Source of the DNA: Geosiphon pyriformis
Taxonomy: Eukaryota > Glomeromycota > Glomeromycetes > Archaeosporales > Geosiphonaceae
NCBI GenBank assembly: GCA_016748015.1
Contig: JAAOMT010000777.1
Location: forward strand, 384,404 to 431,979
DNA: 47,576 bases
Direction: 5' to 3'
Under the pieces are notes generated by a model that was not told the origin of the DNA, did no database searches, and was given only the letters and a program-made list of their open reading frames with translations. Shown here piece after piece: positions 1-9,315 of the stretch. Every line of letters starts with the position of its first letter. Position 1 is the first letter of the stretch. The position numbers and the translations under genes are program-made.

Positions 1-111
1 ATGTTTCGATTATTGGTTTTTCTTCTTCTGGTTCAAATTCAAAAGCTGGGGCTTTTTCAGAGCATTTGTTGAATGTACCACAAATTGCAGGTACTCGGGC
101 ATGTTGTCCTT

Positions 112-460
112 GGTAGGAGATTGTTAACTCTTGTGTTTCCCAATTCAGATTAGCATTGGCTTTTTGAAGCCAATCATTTCTGACAAGAGCTTGGTACTGG
201 GGTGCGTCCATTACAAGAACTTTGACTGAAATGGTGATTCCATCAAGAGTGAATGGAAAATTGTCAATTTCTTCTACTGGTGTCTTTTTCATGCCATCGG
301 CAGTGACGATTACTGTTTGAGCTGGTCGGTCGACATTTCTTTTCAACTGTTGCATTAACTGGTAGGTAATAATGCTTTCGGTGGATCCACTGTCTAGGAT
401 CAAGCAAATTGGCTTTCCTTCTACTTTAGCTTCTGTGTACATTGCAGTGATGGCTTTTTG
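112..460 (-). pseudogene. Retropepsin-like aspartic protease domain, copy A (catalytic Asp kept)
   Basis: On the minus strand this segment reads LILDSGSTESIITYQ, a retropepsin D-S/T-G active-site motif, followed by a hydrophobic flap and core region and ending near a QALV-N-WLQKANANLN stretch. The catalytic Asp codon is GAC at 394-392, in the same frame as the copy A gag C-terminus. The matching codon in copy B is AAC (9267-9265, Asn), so copy A kept the catalytic residue and copy B lost it. The domain belongs to a gag-pol polyprotein whose pol part lies outside the window, so activity cannot be judged. Confidence 0.8.
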
Positions 461-799
461 CTCATTAGCCACTGCATTGCTAAGCAAGAATGGTAATTTA
501 TTTGCTTCAAATTCAAAAGGAAAGATATCAGAGAGATTGGCGTTTTCAGCAATTTGGGCTGGTGGAATAGTGGTGTGGTTATGAGAAGGGTTTTGTTGTT
601 GTTGTGCTGCAGCTCTACCTTCTGAGAGTACAGTATGGTGAAAATCCTGTTCTTCTGACATTGTTAAATAACTAGGTTGAGTATGGTAATGGTTGGGTCT
701 TAATTGAGTGGTATTTTGGGAAACCAATTGGTTGTTCGAACTGATTCTATTGTTGTTTACTTGGTATTGGTTTTGTGGTGTGAATTGATTTTGTGTAAT

Positions 800-2480
800 C
801 AGTCTTCGAGCAGGTACTTGATAATGTTGTGTGGGTGGTTGTTGGTATTGCTGTTGGATTGGTTGTAGGGCGGGCTGATAATAGTTATTTTGGTACTGGG
901 ATCTTGGTAGATAGTAAGCTGGTGGTGATGGTTGATAATAAGATTGCTGTGGTGGAGAGTAACATTAATTACCCCTGTTTTGTTAGTCTCGCTGTAGCTT
1001 TCTGTAATCTCTTTTCCAGTGGCCAGAGATTCCACAATAATGGCAATTCTGGGGCTGGTTATTTGAAAGTGGTGCAAAGTTATTTTGATTTCATCTTTGG
1101 AGTGGTTGATATCTTTGGGGTTGTTGTTGTTGTTGGTTGGTAAAATAGTTTTCGACCTTCTTTGTGAGTTGGTCAATTTTTTCCTCAGCTGCTGAGCTGG
1201 TTTCTCCAATTGCCAAATTTACAAGTTTTGTATGATTGGCCTCTTCCATGGCCATTTCGTATCTTTTTGCATGCTGGATGGCAGAGTTTAAATCTTCTGG
1301 CGCGTGTGGGCGAACCTTTTTAATTAGTTTATCTTTTAGACCAGCAATAAATTGATCCAAGATTTGAGCATCGGAATAATAATCATTTGTCTTGAATTGG
1401 CGAATCCGTCTGAGAAGTTTGTTGAATTTCTCAATATAAGTCATAATGAATTCAGAGGGTTTTTGTTTGATATTTCGAAAACAATTGCAAAGAGTGATAG
1501 AGGTATTATTGTTGGTGAACTGTTCAAGGAAGGCTGCTTTGAAAGCATTTCAATCATTGAATGGAGCGGCAAGGTTTTCAAACCATTCTTCTGCTGTGTC
1601 TTTGAGAAAGTAGGGAATTGTTCTTAACATTCTGGCAGCATTCCATCCATTTGCATCTTCAGCTTTAGTAACTTGGTCGAGCCATTCTTGGGGACTGGTC
1701 TCAATATCTTTTCTATTAAATTCAGGGATTTTTGCGATGTATGTTGTCATTTCGTTTTCTTTGTTTTTACTGTCTATTGATTCTTTTTTGGTTATTTTAG
1801 AGTTGTTTTTTTTGTTTGCTGCTGTCTCAGAGTGTTCACTTTGATTTTCAGCTAGAAAATCAAGGAGATTGGAACTAGTTTGAAGGGGTTCTTGTTGTCT
1901 GGTGGGACTTCTGAGTGATGTAAAATCTTCTGGTCTTGCAAATCGATTCAAGGATGAATTAGGTGTGTGCTTGTACAAGTAAGGCTGGAAAAGGTGTGAT
2001 AGTAAGTAGAAGTTTTGAACTGGTTCTTTGTTCAGGTGTTTGTAAATGTTTAGCAGTTGTTTTCGGTAGTGTTGGAGTATTTGGGGTGGTTTTTGAATAT
2101 TGCTTTAATTTGTTTTTGCCTTTGTTGCTTGTTTCTGTTTCTGATTTAAAATCAATAGTGTATTGAGACTGCACTGGATATGTTTCTTCACAGTATTTGA
2201 TAATGTTATAATTAAGTTTGTGAAAGTAAGTGGCAAGTGTTTCACTATTAAGGTCTTCAGTTCCCAACTGTAAATAGTGTGCTAAATTATTGTAAAGGTT
2301 GCTTTTAACTTCTGAGATATTGTAATTTCCAAAAAGATAATTATTGATGCAATTTTCAATGTATTGGTATACTGATTTCTTGACAACTTCAATTCCGTCT
2401 GGAATGTTGAATCTTTGCTTGCAGTGGGTGTAAATTGATTGGTAATATTCTAGAGTAGTTGCGTCTGGTGTGGTCACCAC
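800..2480 (-). pseudogene. Gag of Gypsy copy A, with CCHC knuckle damaged
   Basis: The N-terminal segment (2480-1959) begins MVTTPDATTLEYYQ. The middle segments (1978-1550 and 1444-1091) resemble a capsid-type gag, with WLDQVTKAED, ARMLRTIPYFLKDTAEEWF and FIAGLKDKLIKKV. The frame of 1444-1091 continues past a TGA stop into a zinc knuckle around 1045-1004, reading CHYCGISGHWKRDY. This fits CX2CX4HX4C except that the last Cys is Tyr (TAC, codon 1006-1004). Copy B has TGC at the same place. At 1091-1093 copy A has TGA where copy B has CGA (9963-9961). These are consistent with C:G to T:A decay. The frames between 799 and 1209 that read as His/Asn-rich protein are shadows of this one. Confidence 0.8.
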
Positions 2481-2510
2481 TTTGAATTTGTTTTTGCTGT
2501 GTTATTTTTA

Positions 2511-2523
2511 TGGGAGAGCACCA
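2511..2523 (-). other. tRNA primer-binding site, copy A
   Basis: Two bases inside the LTR edge, the minus strand reads TGGTGCTCTCCCA, the complement of a tRNA 3' end (GGGAGAGCA-CCA). The same 13 bases occur at 11374-11386 next to the other LTR. Position, the TGG start and conservation between copies support a minus-strand primer-binding site. I cannot assign the tRNA without the host tRNA set. Confidence 0.7.
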
Positions 2524-2525
2524 AA

Positions 2526-3517
2526 TGTTACTGGAGGTTTTTGGTCTCTTTTCTGTAATGTTGTTGATACTTATTTGCTGCGAATTCACGTTTTCTGAAT
2601 GTGGTTGAACCTCCAGTAACTGAATTTATTTTCAAATTATCTCCTATAATTTGAACTTGCTGGGCTTATGAATGGAATGGCCAATTCCGTGCCAGTTGCT
2701 TTATGTAGTTACGTTGTAGTAAACGTCAATTCTTTCCCAGGAATTGCTTGTCTGAAAGCTCACTAAAAATGTGTAGTTACTTTGCTGTGAAAGTCAACTC
2801 TTCTACAGGAATCTTGTCTGTAGGCTACTCTAATGATTATAATAAGAAAATAAAGAAAAATAAAAGAAGTGTAACAGAAATAGGATCTTATCAAGGGAAA
2901 TGTTTTCTATCCAGGCCTGGAGTCACTAACAGTTTACTGAAATTGGTAGCTAATCAATTTCGAAATGTTAGTTGGGTTTTGGGGATTTTCCAAGTACAAT
3001 AATTAAAGAATTTGGTTTTTCAAATTATTTGATATTTATTTCTTTTTGTGTGTATAAGAACAATTTTTAAGAGATAAATCTAAGGTAAGATACATTTTCT
3101 CGAAAAGAGAAGCTCTTTTTTTATACAACTTGTTGTAACACTATTCTATGAACTTGAACTTTGCTATTTTCTACAATTTTGCTGAACTAAAGATACATTT
3201 TGGCGAACTACAAGTTATTTTGGCGAACTATTAGATATTTTGGTGAACTATCAATTATTTCTACAAATTTCTACAAATTTCGGCGAACTTCTGAATGTTA
3301 CATAGTTTGGGGTATTGCATGATTGATCATCACAATTAGGTTACATTTGTGTTGTGTACAATTTGAGTTATTAATTAAATGATAATTTTGGACATTTTTT
3401 TTTTTTTTTTTTCTAATGTAATAAGTGATCATTTGGAACGATAATATATGCTAATTAATGATAGGAATTATAAGATAATTTCATGCTAAATAATATCTCT
3501 AATTTTGTCTGGTAACA
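2526..3517 (-). repeat. Shared LTR: 3' LTR of Gypsy copy B and 5' LTR of copy A
   Basis: A 992-bp LTR with termini TGTTAC...GTAACA. On the right (3521-3530) the minus strand has a polypurine tract, GAGGAGAAGA, as expected upstream of a 3' LTR. On the left the tRNA primer-binding site follows after 2 bp, as expected downstream of a 5' LTR. One LTR therefore serves two internal regions. It aligns along its length with 11389-12357, with many C/T and G/A differences and a few indels. Inside it, around 3183-3291, are reiterated TTTTGGCGAACTA-type units. Confidence 0.9.
3183..3291. repeat. Short reiterated GGCGAACTA units inside the LTR
   Basis: Within about 110 bp the core (G/C)(G/T)GAACT recurs at least four times, spaced about 20-45 bp, with flanks like ATTTTGG and TATTAGATATT. 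The same array, with base changes, is in the other LTR at 12051-12142. The position inside an LTR makes a promoter or enhancer role possible, but nothing in the sequence proves it. Confidence 0.6.
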
Positions 3518-4205
3518 TAATCTTCTCCTCAAAACTGAGCTCCATTGAAGTCCAAGTACTGTTTGTCATTTCCAGATAATAATCCAAAATTATTGAAGAA
3601 ATTTGGTCTGAAAATTGTTGAAATTTCAGTTCTGTGAGCTTTCCAATGTATTGAATCTTCAAAGGTTGAAAAATCGGGTTTTGTAGTATGTTTTTACAGG
3701 TGTGAAATAGGTCATAAAGTCTAAGAGCAGCTCTGAGCTTGTAGTGACTGTTTGTTGGTCCAGCTGTTGTCTTGAATTCGTTGTGGAGTTGTTTCTAAAT
3801 AGCTTCTTTTGTGAGGTTTGCTGTTGTAAGTTCCAGTTTCCATTTGTAGAGTGTTTTTTCAATGTGAAAATATCTATAGATTGGAAGATATTTAGTGTTT
3901 TCCTTATTGAGACACAGTTGAAGTCTTTGTTAAATTGTAGCATTTGGTGGAATACTAATCAGAGTGAGTATTAGGTTTTCTCTTAAAGCAAGCTTTAAAA
4001 GTTCTGGCAGGTGAATTTCAGAATAACTTCTTGTGTTCTTTTTATATGGGTGATATTTTCATGAATTTGGGGTTAATTTTGGAACTATTTCTGTTTGGAT
4101 ATAATTAATGTGGTTTTCAGTAACAGTAATGAATAATTCGGGTATTGTTTTTAAAGTTAACATTAGTTTTTGGAATAATTGTTGAATGTTTTGAGGAATA
4201 GTCAT
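3486..4205 (-). pseudogene. Post-integrase ORF of unknown function (240 codons, three stops)
   Basis: I translated the minus strand from the ATG at 4205 to TAG at 3486 and find one continuous frame broken only by TGA, TAA and TAG codons (near 4053, 3928 and 3798). It starts MTIPQNIQQLFQKL, about 100 bp after the polyprotein stop, and ends IMLPDKIRDII, 32 bp inside the LTR. A 720-bp frame with three stops is improbable by chance in DNA this AT-rich, so it probably was coding. I see no signal peptide, obvious membrane segment or known motif. It could be an accessory or env-position protein; no function is assigned. The ORF at 3943-3659 in another frame is its shadow. Confidence 0.55.
3521..3530 (-). 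other. Polypurine tract of Gypsy copy B
   Basis: The minus strand reads GAGGAGAAGA followed by TTA and then the LTR start TGTTACC. A purine run immediately upstream of a 3' LTR is the standard plus-strand primer of LTR retrotransposons. It also lies inside the frame of the downstream ORF (4205-3486), where it encodes part of FEEKI. Confidence 0.75.
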
Positions 4206-4389
4206 TATAAGAGAATAAAAGAAAATTATTTTTGGTGTATGGGTTTTTATATTATTTTTGTTTTGATTATTTCTAAATTATAAGAGAATAACTAATAAAA
4301 TTAAATTAAGTGTTCAGGTTGGAAAGTTGTTTAATGACAACTATTGGTTCTAAGTTTTGGGGAATATCTTTGGGATTGACTAAAGGGGA

Positions 4390-5691
4390 ATGTATATCAA
4401 TTTGTGGAATTAATGGTTCAGGATTGTTTCTGAAATGATAGTGTTTCAAATGATCTCCATGTGCAACTTTTGCTAGAATTTTGTCATCAAGTCTTAGCTT
4501 GTATGATCCATTGCCTAAAACTTCATGAATAAAGAATGGTCCATCCCATTTATTTTCAAATTTTCTACTCTATTGTTTTTCAGCTTTAGTTCTGTGTAAG
4601 AAAACTTTGTGTCCAATTTTAAATTCATTGGTGACTGAAGGCAATTTGTCATCATGCCGTTCTTTTTGTTGAGCTTGAGAGTGTTCAATATGGGTAACTG
4701 CTATTCATTGTTTTCCTTCCAATGTGCTAAGCAGAGTGTAGACTCTTCATTGAAGTGTTTCTTGAAAATTGTTTTCATCAATTGGTTGTGCTGGGTATGT
4801 TTCTACTGTGAAACTAATTGGTAACATTGCTGTCCTTCTGTAAGTTAAATTAAATGGTGTGTGTTTTGTGGTATTTTGTTTTAGTGTCCTATATGCTAAT
4901 AACACTGATAAAATAAAGAGATCCCATTTTTGCTCAAAATCGGTTGAAACTTTGGCTAATGATTTACACAATGTTCTGTTGAACCATTCTACCAGTCCAT
5001 TTGTTTGTGGATGGTAGGGTGAAGATAATGGTCTCTTGATATTAAATTGTTCACAAATTTCCTGGATTAAATTGTTCACAAAATGTGTTCCTTGATCAGA
5101 TAAAAGTTCTATTGGACATCTATGTCTACAAATAATGTCTTCATAGATGAAGTTTGCTACTGATTTTGCATCTGCCTGTTGAATGGCTCTGGCTTCAGGC
5201 CATTTGGTGAGATAGTCTACGGCTACTGCAATGTAGTGGTTTCCTTGGTTTGTGATAGATAGTGGTCCGACTAAATCAATACCAACTCTGTCAAAAGGCT
5301 GTCCAACTTTGATTGGGTTTAAAAGTTCTGTAAGGTGAATTCCTCCTCTTCTTTGACAACTATCACAAGATTCAACATATTCGTGAATGTTTTTTCTCAT
5401 TTGAGGCCAAAAATAGTATTCTAGTGTTCTTTGGGTGGTGCTGTCTTTTTCAAAGTGGGCTGATGAAGGATCTGAGTGCATGTTGTATAATATAGTCTTT
5501 TTTTTTTGTTCTTGTATTAATTTGAGTGGTTTGTTTGGGTTTTTGAAATTTCGGTAATAAATAATGTTGTTGTGTAAAAAATATTGTTTGGCTTGTTGTT
5601 GTAGTTGATGTTTTTCATCTGGAGACCAATCTGTTGGGATTGTTAATGTTTCCAAATATTGTTTGAGTTTGTTGTAGTTTTCTGAATTCAT
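4390..5691 (-). pseudogene. Integrase with HHCC, DDE core and GPF C-terminal module, copy B
   Basis: The segment 5691-4747 is one long open stretch. The zinc-binding HHCC part is MHSDPSSAHF...CDSCQRR. The DDE core has GIDLVGPL (D), LSDQGTHF (D) and HPQTNGLVEWFNRTL (E), so all catalytic residues remain. After TGA at 4749-4747 the frame continues through two more stops into HKVFLHRTKAEKQ and KWDGPFFIHEVLGNGSYKL, a GPY/F-type module (about 4531-4548) characteristic of Metaviridae integrases. No chromodomain is visible before the stop at 4306. Confidence 0.85.
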
Positions 5692-5779
5692 TGTTTGTTG
5701 GCTCTTTTGGTTGGTTAAGTTAAATGTTGGTTTTTGTGTTTTCTAATCTTGTTTTATTCTGGAGAGACAGTCAACATTG

Positions 5780-6200
5780 GTATGGAGTTTTCCTGGTTTG
5801 TGATGTATTATGTATCGATAGTTTGCTAGAAATCCTGTCCATCAGGTTTGTTTTGCATTCAACTGAGTATTTTTGTTTTGAAGCCATTTGAGTCCAATAT
5901 TATCAGTAATAATATCGAATTCTTTAGGCCTGAAATAAAGATTGAAGTAGTATAGGGCCCAAATTATGGCTGCTGTTTCTAGTTCTGTGACAGGGTAATT
6001 TTTCTCAGCTGGTTTTAATGTTCTGCTAGCATAAGCAATTACTTGCTCATTTCCGTTGTCATCTAGTTGTAATAAAATAGCACCAAAGGCAGTATATGAA
6101 GCATCTGTAGCTAGTCGAAATTAGTTACTGAAATCCAGGTAGGCAAGAATTGGAGCTGTTGTCAGTTTTTTCTTGAGAATTTCAAAAGCTTTTTGGTGTT
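5780..6200 (-). pseudogene. RNase H domain, copy B
   Basis: In the polyprotein frame I read RLATDASYTAFGAILLQ, then YPVTELETAAIIWAL, then DIITDNIGLKWLQ. These supply the D, E and D residues of a Gypsy-type RNase H. A stop just before RLATDAS and a TGA in KQT-stop-WTGFLANY (a position where Arg is expected) break it. The end reads HTNVDCLSRIKQD. It removes the RNA strand during reverse transcription. Confidence 0.75.
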
Positions 6201-7170
6201 CAGTAGTCCATTTGTATTCCACATTTTTGGTGGTAAGCTGGTTGAAGGGTTTTGCAATTTCCGAAAATCCTTTGATAAATTTCCGATAGTAGGATGCTAA
6301 TCTTATGAATCCTCTTAGTTTTGTAGTGTTTCGAGGAGTTTTGAAGTTTTTGACAATGCTGATTTTTCCAGAATCTGGTTTAATTCTATCTTTACTAATA
6401 ATATGACTAAGGAAGACCAGGCTTGTTTTTCCAAAGTAGTATTTTTCGATATTGAGTTTTAGTCCTGCTTTTTGTAATCATTGAAAAACTTCTCGCAGGT
6501 GTTTTAAGTGTAATTCAAATGATGGAGAATAAACATCAGTATTGTCAAAATAAATGACTACTAATTTCCAAAGGAGGCCTTTGTAAACAACATCCATGAG
6601 TCTTTGGAATGTTGCTAGTGCATTGCATAATCTGAAAGGCATTATATTGAACTCGTAATTTCTTCCTTGAGTGGTGAATGCTGTTTTGGGGCAGTCTTTG
6701 GGATCCATAGCAATTTGCCAGTATCCATTCTCTAAATCTAGTATTGAAAAGTATTTGGATTTTCCAAGGGCATCTAACATGTCATCAATCCGGAGAAGGG
6801 GGTAGGTGTCTCCAATTGTAACACTATTGAGTTGTCAATAGTCAACACAAAATTGGATCTTTCCATTTTTCTTTTTAACTAACACTACAGGTGAAGCCCA
6901 AGGACTCATAAAGGGTTGGATAAGTCCATTGTTAAGCATTTATTGTACTTCTTCTCAGATGAATTGGTGGCTTTCTGAAGCAACTCGATATGTTTGTTGT
7001 CTTCTTGGTTTGGCATCTCCTGTATAAATTTGGTGTTGGACCAAATTGGTTCTTCCTAAGTCATTGTTGTTTTCAGTAAAGATATTGGCAAATTCTGCAA
7101 TTAGCTCTTTGAGCTGGGTTTGTTGTTGTGGTTCAAGTTGTCCCATGTTAATTCGAGATAGTTTTTTCAT
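6200..7170 (-). pseudogene. Reverse transcriptase domain, copy B (catalytic Asp lost)
   Basis: The N-terminal part (7170-6955) has NNDLGRTNLVQHQIYTGDAKPRRQ, typical of the Gypsy RT entry region. The next part has SPWASPVVLVKKKNGKI, then FCVDY followed by TGA (6837-6835), where RTs have FCVDYR. The palm (6780-6478) has YFSILDLENGYWQI, then MPFRLCNALATFQRLMD (usual form MPFGLCNAPATFQ) and the active-site box IYFDN, where the second catalytic Asp is Asn (codon AAT, 6543-6541). All listed deviations are G to A or C to T on one strand. The connection subdomain continues past a TGA near 6476-6478 with KYYFGKTSLVFLSHIIS and ends before RNase H. Confidence 0.85.
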
Positions 7171-7269
7171 GACAACATGGTAGTTTTTGGAGCTGGGGTT
7201 TGGGTTGATTTTTGGTATTGAATGTCCAATAATTTTAGAGAAATCGGGGACTGTTTGGGATAATTCTTG

Positions 7270-8199
7270 TTAAAATATTTTACTGTGAATAACTCCAATT
7301 TCTAAATTATTTAATAAAATTATGAGGTAATTATTGGGGTTGTAAAAAGTAACTCGGACTTTCTTTGTTCTTTCTGGAATATAAATGTTTGGAATCGAAA
7401 TATTATGTTCCAAGCAGACTTGTTCATTGGACTCAAAAATTTGTTGTGTGGTTGTTGGCTTTGGGCAGGTGTAGATTTTTGGATGTTCTCCAAAGGGTGA
7501 AATAGTAATTGGTTGTGGAAGTCTAAGAATCTGGTGGGATTTGTTCCGTGTGTTAAGAGCTATGATAACTGGAACTGTGAATCGTCCAGTTGAACCAAAA
7601 CCTTGGGTTCTTCTATCGCTTTTTCCTAATTGTTCTCTTTGATTGACTAGTTGCAAACCTGAAATGTTGATTAAGGGTAGGTAAATAGCTTGGGCAATTT
7701 TTTCAGCATGTTCGATCTTGAATGGTTTGTCAGTTTTATTTTGAAACATCACTGTAATGTTTCCAGTATATCCAGCATCAATTATTTCTCCTCTGACATT
7801 GATTTTTTTGCTTGCCAGAGAGGACTAAGAGGTAATTTGAATCATTGCTCCTGGCAGGATTTCGAGTGCAATTTTGAAGTTGATTTTTGTGAGAGATTTG
7901 GGTTTGAGAACAAGAGTATCTTTGCCTGGATATTTTAGGTCATATCCAGCATCAATTTTGTGTGCTTTTTTGGGTTTTATTCCTTGTCCGTTGTTGTTGA
8001 AGTATTTAAGTTGTAAGACAGGCTGATTTTCGATAAGATAGATAAGTGTTGTTTTAATTTCTTCCGTTGCTTCAGGTTCTCTAAATTCAATTTCATTCTC
8101 ATTATTTTCACTGGGCAAGGGGATACTAAGAGTGTAGCATTCAGGACACCACTGTTCATCGCAAAGCATAATGCATTCTTCACATAGCCTAATGTTCAT
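7270..8199 (-). pseudogene. dUTPase domain within the Gypsy polyprotein
   Basis: After the cluster LCEECIMLCDEQWCPEC, the frame shows the trimeric dUTPase signatures: KIDAGYDLKYPG (motif 1, near 7937-7955), LPGAMIQITS (motif 2 region), then past an in-frame TAG (7827-7825) GEIIDAGYTGN (motif 3), KIAQAIYLP (motif 4 region) and the glycine-rich motif 5 variant RRTQGFGSTG (about 7613-7584). The C-terminal end (to 7270) is a linker towards RT. dUTPase keeps dUTP out of newly made DNA, and such a domain could limit uracil in retroelement cDNA. It lies between protease and RT in the same frame. It is not a host gene, since it has no start or introns of its own. Confidence 0.85.
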
Positions 8200-8217
8200 T
8201 TGCTCTAATTATTGAAT

Positions 8218-8871
8218 TTAAGCTTTTTGAGTTGGGTAGGTGTAACTTGCAATTTGGTGGTAGACTTCTATTTTGTCTTCGTAATCAAATCCAGCTAATT
8301 CCATGGTGTATTTAATGTATTCTGCTTCCTTTATTTGGCAAACATCTTCTTTGGTAGCTCTATTAATTAATGCCATTGCTAGGTCGAAAATCATCTCAAT
8401 ATTATAGGAGTAGTGATAAAGTTTGTTGAGAACACTGTTGTATGCCGCATTAAAGAGTGTTCCTCTTTTTATTTTTTCTGAAATTGATAAAGCATATTGG
8501 CAGGTTTGATTGCAGACTCTTCCTTTCATGGCTACATCAATCTAATTGCATTCTTCTGGTAGCATATCTTCACAAGTTAAACAAGGGGTGTTGTCCTATT
8601 TTCTGCTTCTTTTTATTAGATGGCCCCATCATTCTTTGTGGCAAGCCTTGCAATAATAACAAGTATGATTTTCATATTCTTCTTCAGGTGAAATGCAGGC
8701 TCCCATTGACGATAGTTTTTTGTGGCAGTCCTTACATTTAAGGGGAATATAAGGGCGTTGTTTTCTTGGTTCAGGTTTTGAGTAAGGGATATTCCATCCA
8801 GAGGTTTCGGGTGAGATAAAATGTTCTTGTTCTGTTTCATTGGCCCAGTTGGACGTTGATCCAAGAGCCAT
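8218..8871 (-). pseudogene. Cysteine-rich linker between protease and dUTPase, copy B
   Basis: In the polyprotein frame, 8871-8629 contains CKDCHKKLSSMGAC and then CYYCKACHKE, two closely spaced CX2C-type pairs that look like a zinc ribbon or knuckle pair. A segment at 8529-8218 (starting MKGRVCNQTCQYALSISEKI) is helical-looking without a motif I know. A further cluster, LCEECIMLCDEQWCPEC, opens the next segment at 8199. Stops separate the segments but the frame is unchanged. Extra zinc-type clusters at this position are not part of the standard Gypsy polyprotein. Function unknown. Confidence 0.6.
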
Positions 8872-9012
8872 GAATGTTTCAATGAGGGGTTTTTTCTCTT
8901 CCAGTTCGAATTCAAAAGCTGGGGCTTTTTCAGAGCATTTGTTGAATGTACCACAAGTGGCAGGTACTCAGGCATGTTGTCCTTGGTAGGAGATTGTTAA
9001 CTCTTGTGTTTC

Positions 9013-9315
9013 TCAATTCAGATTAGCATTGGCTTTTTGAAGCCAATCATTTCCGACAAGAGCTTGGTACTGAGGTGCATCCATTATAAGAACTTTGACT
9101 GAAATGGTGATTCCATCAAGAGTAAATGGAAAATTGTTAATTTCTTCTACTGGGGTCTTTTTCATGCCATCAGCAGTGACAATTACTGTTTGAGCTGGTC
9201 GGTCAACATTTCTCTTCAACTGTTGCATTAACTGGTAGGTGATAATGCTTCCAGTGGATCCACTGTTTAGGATCAAGCGAATTGTTTTTTCTTCAACTTC
9301 TGTTTTAGTGTACAT
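9013..9315 (-). pseudogene. Aspartic protease domain, copy B (catalytic Asp to Asn)
   Basis: The segment reads LILNSGSTGSIITYQ, so the retropepsin D-S-G triad has become N-S-G. The codon is AAC at 9267-9265, while copy A has GAC, which pinpoints a single G to A change. The remainder of the fold (ALVGNDWLQKANANLN at the C-terminal end) is well preserved and in frame with gag and RT. Without the Asp the protease should be inactive. Confidence 0.85.

Larger units (their letters stand above)
1..2525 (-). mobile_element. Ty3/Gypsy internal region, copy A (partial, runs off left edge)
   Basis: This is the 5' part of a Gypsy internal region read on the minus strand: primer-binding site, gag, zinc knuckle, then protease. 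It is collinear with copy B from about 8874 to 11388. The left edge of the window falls just after the protease domain, so RT and integrase lie outside. Most of copy A (1978 down to about 130) is one frame. A small length change near 1960-1980 shifts the gag N-terminus (2480-1959) into a different frame. It shares the LTR at 2526-3517 with copy B, which makes the pair a tandem array and not two independent insertions. It is decayed, with in-frame stops such as TGA at 1091-1093, and is unlikely to be active. Confidence 0.85.

Noticed and set aside
799-1209. His/Asn-rich 136-aa ORF on the minus strand (and its twin at 9669-10046)
   Set aside because: It is a different frame of the gag zinc-knuckle region. 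The true frame, shared with gag and protease, gives CHYCGISGHWKRD.
1955-1985. Programmed gag frameshift in copy A
   Set aside because: Copy B reads through the same region in one frame, so a decay indel in copy A is the simpler explanation.
7270-8199. Host dUTPase gene
   Set aside because: It has no own start, introns or stop boundaries and is in phase with protease and RT of the Gypsy element.
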